In this document: positions 35,816 to 43,665 of the stretch, piece after piece
Numbering within the stretch: position 1 is the first letter of the stretch
Layout: the number at the start of each line of letters is the position of its first letter
Origin: Olivibacter domesticus
Lineage (GTDB): Bacteria > Bacteroidota > Bacteroidia > Sphingobacteriales > Sphingobacteriaceae
Direction: 5' to 3'
Assembly: GCF_900109575.1 (NCBI RefSeq)
Contig: NZ_FOAF01000001.1
Span: 1,087,662-1,151,661 of the forward strand
Length of the DNA stretch: 64,000 bases
The notes under the pieces: model-generated
The model's input: the letters and a program-made list of their open reading frames with translations, nothing else
Told to the model about the DNA's origin: nothing
Databases searched by the model: none
Translations under genes and position numbers: made by a program

Positions 35816-37324
35816 CTAAAACTCATCCTTCAGTTTCTCATATAAACGTTCAAAGGTGCCAAAGTTCTCCCTATAAATAGCATGATTTTCCTTATTTGGA
35901 TCAAAGGCAGCAATGGAAGGAACAAATTCATCATCATCTAGAATAAAACCATCTATAAGCTGTAATGCATTCATAGCAACTATTGCTGCTCCAACGGCAG
36001 AACTTTCCACGCTTTCTTTTACATATACTTTTTTGTTAAAAACATCTGCAAGCATTTGCACCCACAAGTCTGAACGGGCGAAACCTCCACTGGCTAAGAT
36101 TACCTTGAGCTCTCCCGCCGTTTCTTCTAGCGCTTTACCAACACTAAATATTCCAAAAATAATACCCTCCATCATTGCTCTAATAAAATGAGCGCGCTGA
36201 TGGTGCATTTGTATCCCAAAAAAAACGCCCTTTGCGCTCGCATCCCAATGAGGTGCCCGCTCCCCTGTCAGGTAAGGTAAAAATATCAGTCCATCCGAGC
36301 CCGCATTTACAGACGAGGCTTCTTTGGTCAGCAGATTGAACGCAGTAGGTAAACTCTTGTCTGAAGGCTGATCTTTAGACGCAACAAAACCGTCTTGAAA
36401 CCATCTCAGTATATTACCTCCATTATTTACCGCTCCACCCAAAACAAACATCTCCGGTGAAATTATATAGCTAAAAATACGTTCCTTATGATCAGCAACA
36501 AGTTTGTCGGAAACAACACGAATAGCACCACTTGTACCGATCGTAACAGAAGCAACCCCATTGCGCACAGCTTGTGCCCCTAAATTAGCAAGACAGCCAT
36601 CACTTCCACCAATTATAAAAGGCGTATCAGCATTTATTTGCATTTTCTCCGCATAACGAGCATCCAGCGTCGTTAAAGCATGCGTGATGGGAACAAGCGT
36701 AGAAAGCCTGTCAGCAGCAATACCAGCGATCTCCAAAGCAGGTCCATACCATTTTTGTGTAAGCGTTTCGAACAAGCCTGTAGCCGAGGCAATAGAATAG
36801 TCGACCACGTATTCTCCAAAAAGCTTATAAAACACATACTCTTTGATAGAGATAAATTTATCGGTAGCTTCAAAAACTCCTTTCATATGCTGCCGCATCC
36901 AGCCTAATTTGCAAAGAGGCGACATGGGATGGATAGGCGTTCCAGTATTCATATAAATATCATGCCCCAAGGATGTTCCCTTAAGGTGCTCCGCAAATGA
37001 CTCACTTCTGGTATCTGCCCAAATAATACAATTGGTCAATGGCTTTCCATTGCTATCCATTGCTATTAGTCCGTGCATGGCGCTGCTAAAACTTACGCCT
37101 AACAGGTCCAACTGCTCATATTTGATTTTCATGAGCTTAGAAACTTGTGCTATACAAGTGACAACAGCATCAAATAAAATTTCAGGGTCCTGTTCTGAAT
37201 AAGAAGGACGAGGCGAAATAATGGGATACGAAACATAATGCTCTGCTATAATTTTTCCGTTAAGATCTAAGGCAATTGCTTTTGTACTTGACGTTCCAAT
37301 ATCAACTGCAACAATATGTTTCAT
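35816..37324 (-). CDS. gntK: FGGY-family carbohydrate kinase, gluconokinase-like
   Basis: Phosphorylates a sugar acid or sugar, most likely gluconate to 6-phosphogluconate, which enters the pentose-phosphate pathway. The 502-residue protein from ATG 37324 begins MKHIVAVDIGTSSTKAIALD (phosphate-1 loop), has FSSAMHGLIAMD, CIIWADTRS, IKEYVFYKLFGEYVVDYSIASATGLF, TIGTSGAIR and, in the C-half, GGAVNNGGNILRW and ASGGFARSDLW. The MHGLIAMD and DYSIASATGLF text resembles bacterial gluconokinase more than xylulokinase; xylulokinase remains possible. The frame is open further upstream through a palindrome, but the leader repeat there puts the true start at 37324. Confidence 0.85.
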   Translation of the reverse strand: MKHIVAVDIGTSSTKAIALDLNGKIIAEHYVSYPIISPRPSYSEQDPEILFDAVVTCIAQVSKLMKIKYEQLDLLGVSFSSAMHGLIAMDSNGKPLTNCIIWADTRSESFAEHLKGTSLGHDIYMNTGTPIHPMSPLCKLGWMRQHMKGVFEATDKFISIKEYVFYKLFGEYVVDYSIASATGLFETLTQKWYGPALEIAGIAADRLSTLVPITHALTTLDARYAEKMQINADTPFIIGGSDGCLANLGAQAVRNGVASVTIGTSGAIRVVSDKLVADHKERIFSYIISPEMFVLGGAVNNGGNILRWFQDGFVASKDQPSDKSLPTAFNLLTKEASSVNAGSDGLIFLPYLTGERAPHWDASAKGVFFGIQMHHQRAHFIRAMMEGIIFGIFSVGKALEETAGELKVILASGGFARSDLWVQMLADVFNKKVYVKESVESSAVGAAIVAMNALQLIDGFILDDDEFVPSIAAFDPNKENHAIYRENFGTFERLYEKLKDEF

Positions 37325-37404
37325 CCGTAAATAATTTTTATCCATCGGTCGTATGGAGCTTACCATGTTTATCCGCCAGCTGGCGGATAAACATGGACGG
37401 TTCA
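37325..37404 (-). repeat. Structured leader repeat, copy B, ending at a start codon
   Basis: Reverse-complement partner of 8641-8741. In the minus-strand direction it reads TGAACCGTCCATGTTTA, a palindromic centre, ACATGGTAAGCTCCAT, ACGACCGATGGATAAAA and ATTATTTACGG directly before ATG 37324. The conserved base of hairpin 1 (CCATGTT/AACATGG) is kept, but the inner stem is a different sequence, TATCCGCCAGCTGGCGGATA, still perfectly paired. Hairpin 2 differs from copy A only in two loop bases (AC versus CT). Confidence 0.7.
37363..37396. repeat. 34-bp perfect palindrome
   Basis: A perfect inverted repeat centred on CAGCTG, extending CCATGTTTATCCGCCAGC and its complement. It fills the heart of leader repeat copy B. 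Because it is palindromic, both strands encode the text CLSASWRIN, which makes misleading extensions of the gntK reading frame and of a plus-strand frame. Its TCCGCCAGCTGGCGGA core resembles dispersed palindromes I recall from Bacteroidota genomes. Confidence 0.85.
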
Positions 37405-37496
37405 TCATTCTTTAAAGTCTTTTTTTTCCTAAATACAGATTCAGTTCAAACAGGCATCTATTTTTGCCCTGTTCATGCCAAAGCGTTAATCGTCAG

Positions 37497-39041
37497 CTAA
37501 TCAGCTTTTAACCAAGCCTTTTGTACCATCAATGCTTTTTTTCCAGCACCGCTATCCGGCACGAGCTTTCTTTCACCCGAAGCTTGGTATTTAATTCCTG
37601 CAAGTCCAAAATAGTAATCATACGGAATCGGCGTTGTTCCCTGTACATATTTCACTAGAAATTGCTTTATTTCCGGGTAGCTTAGCTTTTCAATTTCATC
37701 AAACAATTGATCATCTTCAAAATAGCGCTGTTTTCCAAAACGAACCCCTAAATCATGTGTTAAGTTTTTAAAGCCATAGCCACCGTCCGACAAGTGAAGC
37801 AGATAGATGTCTAAGCATGCTGCAATTAATGCTCCTTTTTGGTACACGTTGCCATATTGTTCAGCATAGGTTGTCGCAGCATATTTACTTAATTGGGTAA
37901 ACGCTAACGTGTCATTATATTTACTTTCAGCATCCGCTATTTTTTTTGAAAGTTTGTCCAAAAATTCCTGCTCCGTATTAATGCCACTCTTTACCTGTAC
38001 ATGATGGGCCGTATATTCTGTTGATCCCTCGTATAGCCAAAGATGTTCCGATAGTATGGGCGTATTATAGTTAAACGCTTTAACTTCTTTCGAAGCAATT
38101 GTTAGTGGCGTAATAATATGAAAGAACTCGTGGGAAGAAACATCTACTATGAAGCTCTTAAGCTGATCCGGTGGCAATTCAGGCAGGTAATAAAAAGAAG
38201 AAGTTGTATGTTCCAAAGCACCCGCAAGGCCCGGTTTGAAAGATTGTTTCTCCATCGGATCTTTAAAATAGTAAAGAAAAGCGTAGCGATCAGTGGGAAG
38301 TTTACCTCCTAAGTATTTTTTAGCCCCTTGAAGTAAACTGGTGAGCCAACCCGCAATTTCCTTTGCATGTATTAACTGATTGGGTGAATAAACAGAGATC
38401 AATACATCACAATTGCCTACCTTTACGGAAGTAGTATCTGCTACCCCATACATGATTGGTGTGTCATAGAGGTCATCAAGATCCGACAAATGAAAGACAT
38501 CTGTAGTGGTATTAGTGACGGTGGGAATCCTGCTGGAAGACGCATAAAAATTTTCAGGCTTACTAAACGTAACTTCGAAAGGTAATTTTCCTTTTTCTTC
38601 TAAATACCCAAATACCCCTGGCGAATTGATAACTACATTTTTATTTACTTCAATATTGGTAGCCGCCATAGGATAAATGTTATGCGACTTATCTGTGTCA
38701 AATATATCTTCTACAGTGTAGGTAATTTTAGCTAGCTTTTTCGATTTAGAAATCTCCCATTGATTAACGTTTATTTGACGAACAGGAAGCTTTTTACCTT
38801 TTTCATTCAAGGCAACGAGCTCCGTGATAAAATTACCGTAATCGCTAATTGCATAAGTTCCCGGGATAATTTTGGGCAAAGAAAAGATCACTTTTTTACT
38901 TGTTACTTTTGGTGTAAGAAGCGTAACGGATAATTTATCGTCTTGTATGTTCTTAAGGTCAACCGTATATTGATATTTCTGTGCAAAGGAAAAATGGATA
39001 CAAGCAAAAATAGAAACTAATAATAGAAGCGTTTTTTTCAT
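37497..39041 (-). CDS. M61-family (glycyl aminopeptidase-like) metallopeptidase
   Basis: A 514-residue secreted gluzincin peptidase with signal peptide MKKTLLLLVSIFACIHFSFAQ. The N-terminal M61 beta domain (about 25-190) precedes the zinc site HEFFH (304-308), with the third ligand Glu in the downstream LWLYEGSTEY. The usual C-terminal PDZ is absent or much reduced here: the protein ends soon after the peptidase domain (KKALMVQKAWLKAD), so this is a shorter variant of the family. Expected to trim N-terminal residues from peptides in the periplasm. Confidence 0.9.
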   Translation of the reverse strand: MKKTLLLLVSIFACIHFSFAQKYQYTVDLKNIQDDKLSVTLLTPKVTSKKVIFSLPKIIPGTYAISDYGNFITELVALNEKGKKLPVRQINVNQWEISKSKKLAKITYTVEDIFDTDKSHNIYPMAATNIEVNKNVVINSPGVFGYLEEKGKLPFEVTFSKPENFYASSSRIPTVTNTTTDVFHLSDLDDLYDTPIMYGVADTTSVKVGNCDVLISVYSPNQLIHAKEIAGWLTSLLQGAKKYLGGKLPTDRYAFLYYFKDPMEKQSFKPGLAGALEHTTSSFYYLPELPPDQLKSFIVDVSSHEFFHIITPLTIASKEVKAFNYNTPILSEHLWLYEGSTEYTAHHVQVKSGINTEQEFLDKLSKKIADAESKYNDTLAFTQLSKYAATTYAEQYGNVYQKGALIAACLDIYLLHLSDGGYGFKNLTHDLGVRFGKQRYFEDDQLFDEIEKLSYPEIKQFLVKYVQGTTPIPYDYYFGLAGIKYQASGERKLVPDSGAGKKALMVQKAWLKAD

Positions 39042-39056
39042 AAAATGTATTTACCC

Positions 39057-39064
39057 CAAAGTTA
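39057..39064 (-). promoter_or_regulatory. Candidate -7 promoter element of the M61 gene
   Basis: CAAAGTTA reads TAACTTTG on the minus strand, a full TAnnTTTG match only 16 bp upstream of ATG 39041, implying a leader of about 10 nt. A possible -33 TTG lies 24 bp further (39089-39091). Confidence 0.35.
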
Positions 39065-39093
39065 ATTTAATTTTTTAAAACACCTCACCAATA

Positions 39094-39123
39094 AAGAAAG
39101 CCTGTCATTATCAGTGACAGGCT
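39094..39123 (-). terminator. Intrinsic terminator
   Basis: AGCCTGTCA (39099-39107) and TGACAGGCT (39115-39123), with outer AAGAA/TTCTT almost paired, followed on the minus strand by TTCTTTATT. It sits between the hypothetical gene and the M61 gene on the minus strand. Confidence 0.75.
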
Positions 39124-39169
39124 TCTTAAAAAATTGATATTATTATGATTTTTGATTAGTCTAAATGTT

Positions 39170-39451
39170 CTATAGCGTCATTCTTTTCAGGTTTATGATC
39201 TGTTTATTGCTTGAATAAGTGATAACATAACTATATAACTTATTCGGGTGCTTCATGCCGTCGATAAAAACAACGTCCATGTACCGCGTATATTCATGAT
39301 CAGAACTTAATCTAACATCTGTCCATGCGCTTTGGAATGGTTTCACTTGAAATTCATTCAAGTTTACATCGTTTGGCAACTCTTCAGGATGATCCGCCAA
39401 ATATTTTTGCAAATACTCGGGAAAGCCGGTTAAAGCGGTAAAATTTTCCAT
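39170..39451 (-). CDS. Small hypothetical protein
   Basis: A 93-residue soluble protein of unknown function. The sequence MENFTALTGFPEYLQKYLADHPEEL is helical, and the second half (YTRYMDVVFIDGMKHPNKLYSYVITYSSNKQIINLKR) reads as beta strands. No signal, no membrane segment and no recognised domain. It stands between the terminator of the M61 gene and the divergent LysE gene. Confidence 0.6.
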   Translation of the reverse strand: MENFTALTGFPEYLQKYLADHPEELPNDVNLNEFQVKPFQSAWTDVRLSSDHEYTRYMDVVFIDGMKHPNKLYSYVITYSSNKQIINLKRMTL

Positions 39452-39559
39452 AATGTTTGTTTTAGTGCCATAAAATTAAGTTAAATAGAAAAAACTTTGG
39501 TATACATATTTTACACAGCTTTATGTGAAAATATAATTAAACATGTGCTTTCTATGTAT

Positions 39560-39567
39560 TATCTTTG
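39560..39567 (+). promoter_or_regulatory. Candidate -7 promoter element at the LysE start
   Basis: TATCTTTG is a full TAnnTTTG match, ending 5 bp before ATG 39573. At the normal distance RNA would begin at or near the start codon, i.e. a leaderless or nearly leaderless transcript. No -33 box at usual spacing. Confidence 0.3.
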
Positions 39568-39572
39568 ACATT

Positions 39573-40199
39573 ATGGGAATTACTAATTTCACCTCTTTTA
39601 TTTTTGCCTCATTTATCTTTGTTGTTTCTCCGGGTATTGACACTATATTTGTGTTAAATAAATCAGTTACACAAGGAAAAAAAGGAGGTATCTACGCCAC
39701 ATTGGGTATTTGCTCCGGTGTATTAATCCATACAATTTTGGCCGCTCTAGGACTTTCTTTGCTATTAGCAAAATCTGCTTTGGCATTTAGCATAATTAAA
39801 TATTTAGGTGCCGTTTATCTTATTTACTTAGGCTTTTTAAAATTGGTTCTAAAAAAGAAGTCACTTGAATTAACAGAGCCAACAACTATGGCATCAACTA
39901 GAAAAACATTTTTGGCAGCCGTATTAACCAACACCCTAAACCCGAAGGTAGCTATATTCTTTCTTGCCTTCTTTCCACAATTTATCAGTCCTAATGCAAT
40001 AACCGACGCCTTTCCATTTATTGTATTGGGTGCAACCTATGCACTCATCAGTTTGTTATGGTTTATCACGCTGGCCTTATTTGCCGGAATCTCCACCAGC
40101 AAGCTTAAATCTAACACGTCCTTTTTTTATTGGTTGAATAGGTTTTCAGGTTTAGTATTTATATCGATGGGAATTAAAATTGCTTTTACAAAGCGCTAA
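39573..40199 (+). CDS. LysE/RhtB-family amino-acid exporter
   Basis: A 208-residue membrane protein with about six hydrophobic segments, matching the LysE superfamily of small-molecule (mainly amino-acid) exporters. The typical start is FASFIFVVSPGIDTIFVLNKSVTQGKKGGIYATLGICSG, and AVLTNTLNPKVAIFFLAFFPQFI with its Asn-Pro-Lys motif is diagnostic. ATG 39573 is preferred over 39543 because the family begins near residue 1 of this form. The substrate is unknown. Confidence 0.92.
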   Translation: MGITNFTSFIFASFIFVVSPGIDTIFVLNKSVTQGKKGGIYATLGICSGVLIHTILAALGLSLLLAKSALAFSIIKYLGAVYLIYLGFLKLVLKKKSLELTEPTTMASTRKTFLAAVLTNTLNPKVAIFFLAFFPQFISPNAITDAFPFIVLGATYALISLLWFITLALFAGISTSKLKSNTSFFYWLNRFSGLVFISMGIKIAFTKR

Positions 40200-40547
40200 A
40201 TACAACCCTATAGCCAATCTGAAGGCTTCTGCCCAAGCAAAAGGCAGCGCACTGTTGCCTTATATAAATAGTGTCTTTCCCTCCATTGTATTTTTCAACA
40301 ATTCAATAAATATCTAATTTATTTAGCAACAATAACTAATAAAATTAGTAATATTGTCGAATAAATAGTTCAATGTACTTAGGTATTGCTAAAAGCCATA
40401 TGCACTAAAATGAAAAATTACGCAAAACACCCTTCATTTGTCGTTTTTGAACATTAAAAATACCTCATCATAAGCCGATGTTTGTGTTTTAATAACAATA
40501 ATGATAATCGTAGCATATGTGCAGTACCCTTAAAAATTACGAAAATT
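40200..40547. other. Intergenic region with one inverted repeat
   Basis: 348 bp between LysE and the NTF2-like gene. It holds an imperfect inverted repeat at 40329-40357 (ACAATAACTAAT and ATTAGTAATATTGT with a two-base bulge) and a 6-bp stem AAGGCA/TGCCTT at about 40241-40261. No gene or perfect promoter motif was found in the rest. The repeat could be an operator or terminator element. Confidence 0.4.
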
Positions 40548-40973
40548 ATGAATCTGATTGGAATTTTAGGTAAAATAAAAAGTATTTATACCCAAGCAAA
40601 CACAGGAAATTTTAGCACGGTTCTCGATAGTTTAGCAGAGAATGTTATTTTTAAATCGACTATTTTAGATGGCACCCCTATTAGCGGAAATTTCGTAGGA
40701 AAAGAAATGGTTGAGGATTATTACACCAGACTACTTCCTTCGGTAGCTACATTTAAGCAATTAATGCCTATGAAATTTGTGATTCGCGAAGATAAGGTTA
40801 TTATTATCGGCGAAAATATTTTTACGCTTGTAAAAAATGGCAGCACCTATCAACGGCCTTATGTTTCTATCATTAGAATAAAAGAAGGATTAATTAGCGA
40901 AATAACACTTATTCAAGATCTATTTGGCATTTACCTCGCTTATCGGGCTTCAGCTCAAGAAGGTAGTTGGTAA
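40548..40973 (+). CDS. NTF2-like (SnoaL-type) domain protein
   Basis: A 141-residue single-domain protein with the NTF2/SnoaL cone-fold pattern: an N-terminal helix (GILGKIKSIYTQANTGNFSTVLDSLAENVIFKS), a strand-helix (GNFVGKEMVEDYYTRLLPSVATFKQLMP), then strands KFVIREDKVIIIGENIFTLV and YVSIIRIKEGLISEITLIQD. Such proteins act as small hydrolases, isomerases or ligand-binding units; none is assigned. The ATG at 40548 gives this exact domain, and the upstream in-frame start at 40482 adds an unlikely Asn-rich extension. It ends 3 bp from the convergent MFS gene. Confidence 0.8.
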   Translation: MNLIGILGKIKSIYTQANTGNFSTVLDSLAENVIFKSTILDGTPISGNFVGKEMVEDYYTRLLPSVATFKQLMPMKFVIREDKVIIIGENIFTLVKNGSTYQRPYVSIIRIKEGLISEITLIQDLFGIYLAYRASAQEGSW

Positions 40974-40976
40974 TCA

Positions 40977-42188
40977 TCATTGTGTAAGAAGCGTATTATT
41001 TTTCTTTTCTTTTTCAAAATTTAATACAGCACATACAAATAGTCCAATAATTACCATTGCCATACTAAATGGAAAAATGTAAGCCATGCCAAACACCTTC
41101 GCCACAAAGCCCACCAGCGGTCCAGTAATACCTAATGAAATATCAATAAATAACCCATAAGCACCTAAAGCAGCCCCTTTATTAGCGGTAGAAACCTTAC
41201 TCACAGCTTCCACCCCTAGTGCAGGAAATACCAAAGAGAACCCTAAACCCGCAAGAGCCGCCCCGAATACAGCTACGTCTGAATCGGTGGCCATGCAAAG
41301 AACTAAAAGCCCCAAACTCTCAACGATCATGCTAACGATGGCCACTTTAGTCCCCCCATATTTATGAATTGCACCCGCAAAAAGTAATCTTCCTACTACA
41401 AACAATAAACTAAATGCAGTAATACAGATCGCGGCCTGATCCCATTTGTTATAAGCATAGTATAAGGTAATAAAAGTAGATAAAGTACCAAACCCTATAC
41501 CAGCCAGCGCAAGTCCGGTACCATAAGGGCTCACCGATTTCAACACCTTGAAGAACGGTTTTCTCGGTTCATCTTGCTCCGCCTTGAGAGCGGGCTTACG
41601 TAGAGCCGACCAAAGCCCTACCATTCCCATCAATATCGTTAGTCCGCCGATACTCCAGTTACCTAAGCTACTTGACATCCATACACCTAAGGGAGCACCG
41701 ATGGCCATAGAACTGTAATTTGCAATACCATTATAAGAAATGGCAGTTGCTGTATGTTGTTCACCCATTCGCAACATAGCCCAATTAACGGGACTAGCGC
41801 CAACCATTCCTTCAGCACAACCGGTCATTAACCGAGAAACAGTTAATATTGCCAAGCTAAGCAAGGGTGTATCCACTGTCAAGAAGGCAGCGATTAAAAG
41901 TACACCAGTAAGTAAGAAACAGATCATACTGGCAATAACAGCAGGTTTTGGGCCTTTTTTGTCCACTATATTGCCCGCATAAGCACGCATGATAAATGTC
42001 GTTACATATTGTAAACTGATTACAGCTCCTGCTATTACAGTATTGAATCCCAGCTGTTGATGAATAAAGATTGGCAATACCGCCAATGTTAAACCGATAG
42101 AAAAATAACCGTAAAAAGTTAAGATAACGTAATTTGCAATAATAATATTTGGCTTTTCAGAGAAGCCCGAGATAGAGAGATTTTTCAT
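40977..42188 (-). CDS. MFS transporter, YfcJ/YhhS-like
   Basis: A 403-residue major-facilitator-superfamily transporter with about 12 membrane segments. Text such as AGLGFSLVFPALGVEAV, GAALGAYGLFIDISLGITGPLVGFVA and MTGCAEGMVGASPVNWAM matches the YfcJ/YhhS group of putative sugar or drug exporters. The long frame begins at 42212, but ATG 42188 (MKNLSISGFSEKP) is preferred as a more natural cytosolic start. Substrate unknown. A promoter element match lies about 50 bp upstream, and the gene is read divergently from nothing on its immediate left, convergent with the NTF2-like gene. Confidence 0.88.
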   Translation of the reverse strand: MKNLSISGFSEKPNIIIANYVILTFYGYFSIGLTLAVLPIFIHQQLGFNTVIAGAVISLQYVTTFIMRAYAGNIVDKKGPKPAVIASMICFLLTGVLLIAAFLTVDTPLLSLAILTVSRLMTGCAEGMVGASPVNWAMLRMGEQHTATAISYNGIANYSSMAIGAPLGVWMSSSLGNWSIGGLTILMGMVGLWSALRKPALKAEQDEPRKPFFKVLKSVSPYGTGLALAGIGFGTLSTFITLYYAYNKWDQAAICITAFSLLFVVGRLLFAGAIHKYGGTKVAIVSMIVESLGLLVLCMATDSDVAVFGAALAGLGFSLVFPALGVEAVSKVSTANKGAALGAYGLFIDISLGITGPLVGFVAKVFGMAYIFPFSMAMVIIGLFVCAVLNFEKEKKNNTLLTQ

Positions 42189-42237
42189 GATAACACGGCG
42201 AAAAAAGCCCATTAGAGGGGAATTCCATTAATCGCCG

Positions 42238-42245
42238 CAAAGATA
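42238..42245 (-). promoter_or_regulatory. Candidate -7 promoter element of the MFS gene
   Basis: CAAAGATA reads TATCTTTG on the minus strand, a full TAnnTTTG match 50 bp upstream of ATG 42188. No -33 TTG at usual spacing. Confidence 0.4.
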
Positions 42246-42316
42246 TAGGTATTTTTAAAGTTGTACTAGTTTAAAATCATTTAAGACATTCATTTGATAA
42301 ACATGTTGCTGGCAGC

Positions 42317-42904
42317 TTATAGAATGGCGTGCACTTTAAGATATTGCAATAAGATAATAGTTTTAGCATCCTTGATTTCTCCCGTCTCGATCATCTGATA
42401 GGCTTCATTGAAAGGCAGCTCCAACACTTCTATATGTTCTTGTTCATCTTCTAAGCCTCCGCCATCACTTATCTTCATCGATTCAGCATATTCTGCGATA
42501 AAAAAATGGAGGGTTTCCGTAACAGATCCAGGTGACATATAGGCTTCAAATATTTTACGCACTTCTCTTACTTTATATCCTGTTTCCTCCTCGGTTTCCC
42601 GCTTAATGCAATCTTCCGGATTATCTAAATCGAGCAGCCCGGCACACGCTTCAATAAGCATACCCGAAGGGTTTCCATTAATATAGGTTGGCAACCTAAA
42701 TTGTCTGGTCAGTATAACGGTTTCTTTCTCTCGGTTATATAGCAAGATTACGGCTCCATTGCCGCGATCATACGCCTCTCGTTGTTGCGTTAACCATTCA
42801 TTGTTTTGTTTATACGCGTAAGTAACCTTTTTTAATATGTACCAGTTATCGGAAAGAATTTCCGTATTTAATATTTTAACATTGTCGTTATTGGCATCAT
42901 TCAT
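42317..42904 (-). CDS. nudK: NUDIX hydrolase, NudK (GDP-mannose pyrophosphatase)-like
   Basis: A 195-residue NUDIX enzyme of the ADP-ribose/GDP-mannose pyrophosphatase branch. The Nudix box is [22 protein letters not shown] at about 99-120 with the Glu metal ligands; the preceding [24 protein letters not shown] and the following [18 protein letters not shown] match NudK. It would hydrolyse sugar-nucleotide diphosphates. The ATG at 42904 gives the full-length family protein. Neighbours (MFS and divergent PNPOx gene) give no further hint. Confidence 0.92.
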   Translation of the reverse strand: MNDANNDNVKILNTEILSDNWYILKKVTYAYKQNNEWLTQQREAYDRGNGAVILLYNREKETVILTRQFRLPTYINGNPSGMLIEACAGLLDLDNPEDCIKRETEEETGYKVREVRKIFEAYMSPGSVTETLHFFIAEYAESMKISDGGGLEDEQEHIEVLELPFNEAYQMIETGEIKDAKTIILLQYLKVHAIL

Positions 42905-42924
42905 ATGGGATCGTTCTTAAGGCA

Positions 42925-42932
42925 CAAAGCTA
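42925..42932 (-). promoter_or_regulatory. Candidate -7 promoter element of nudK
   Basis: CAAAGCTA reads TAGCTTTG on the minus strand, a full TAnnTTTG match, 21 bp upstream of ATG 42904, implying a leader of about 15 nt. Confidence 0.4.
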
Positions 42933-43072
42933 CTTATTTCATTGCATGTTTTAATAGCGAATCACCCATCGAGCTTCTTTTTACTTCACATATACTTATA
43001 AGTAATTAAGCAGATTACGAAAACCAATTTGCTCGTGTACGGTTATATAATAGAACGTAATTAAAGAATGTC

Positions 43073-43612
43073 ATGGATAGCATAAACAAGCAACAAGAAG
43101 AAGAAAATATAAAAAACTTAGCGGGTGACGAAGCTATTAAGAAAGTAAAGGAACTCGTTGAAATAGCAGAGGCCTGTTTTTTTTGCACCGATTTGAATAA
43201 AGTGGGTGTTCCCTTATCAATAAGGCCAATGTCTGTTCAAAAAGTTGACGACGAAGGAAACCTCTGGTTTTTAAGTGCAAAAGACAGCCATAAAAATGAG
43301 GAGCTTAGCAACGATCCTTTCGTCCACCTGCTTTTTCAAGGATCCCGTTATTCAGATTTCTTAAACATTTATGGCTTGGCCTCTGTTAGTGACGACAAAA
43401 AGAAGATAGATGAGCTTTGGGTGCCCATTCTAAAAACCTGGTTCACAGAAGGCAAAGACGATCCAAGAATAACCGTTATTAAAGTGGAACCCACTGAAGC
43501 CTATTATTGGGATAACAAACACGGAAATGCTATCGCTTTTGCAAAACAATCCATCGGATCCATTTTTGGCAAAACAATAGACGATTCCGTTGAAGGAAAA
43601 CTCGATCTTTAA
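43073..43612 (+). CDS. General-stress pyridoxamine-5'-phosphate-oxidase-like flavin-fold protein
   Basis: A 179-residue split-barrel FMN-binding protein of the PNPOx-like general stress protein 26 family (EIAEACFFCTDLNKVGVPLSIRPMSVQKVDDEGNLWFLSAKDSHKNEEL, then PFVHLLFQGSRYSDFLNIYGLASVSDDKKKIDELW and PRITVIKVEPTEAYYW). The family is often induced by stress and may reduce small quinones or bind FMN/F420-like cofactors. It is a single-domain protein with no membrane segment. It is divergent from nudK. Confidence 0.9.
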   Translation: MDSINKQQEEENIKNLAGDEAIKKVKELVEIAEACFFCTDLNKVGVPLSIRPMSVQKVDDEGNLWFLSAKDSHKNEELSNDPFVHLLFQGSRYSDFLNIYGLASVSDDKKKIDELWVPILKTWFTEGKDDPRITVIKVEPTEAYYWDNKHGNAIAFAKQSIGSIFGKTIDDSVEGKLDL

Positions 43613-43665
43613 TTTATCGGTTACCAATAACTAACAACCAATAATTAACAATGAATAACAAACAT

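Noticed and set aside
37325-37408. Longer N-terminus for the FGGY kinase (reading MMNRPCLSASWRINM and on)
   Set aside because: The extra residues come from the palindromic leader repeat, and homology to the kinase family starts at MKHIVAVDIG (37324).
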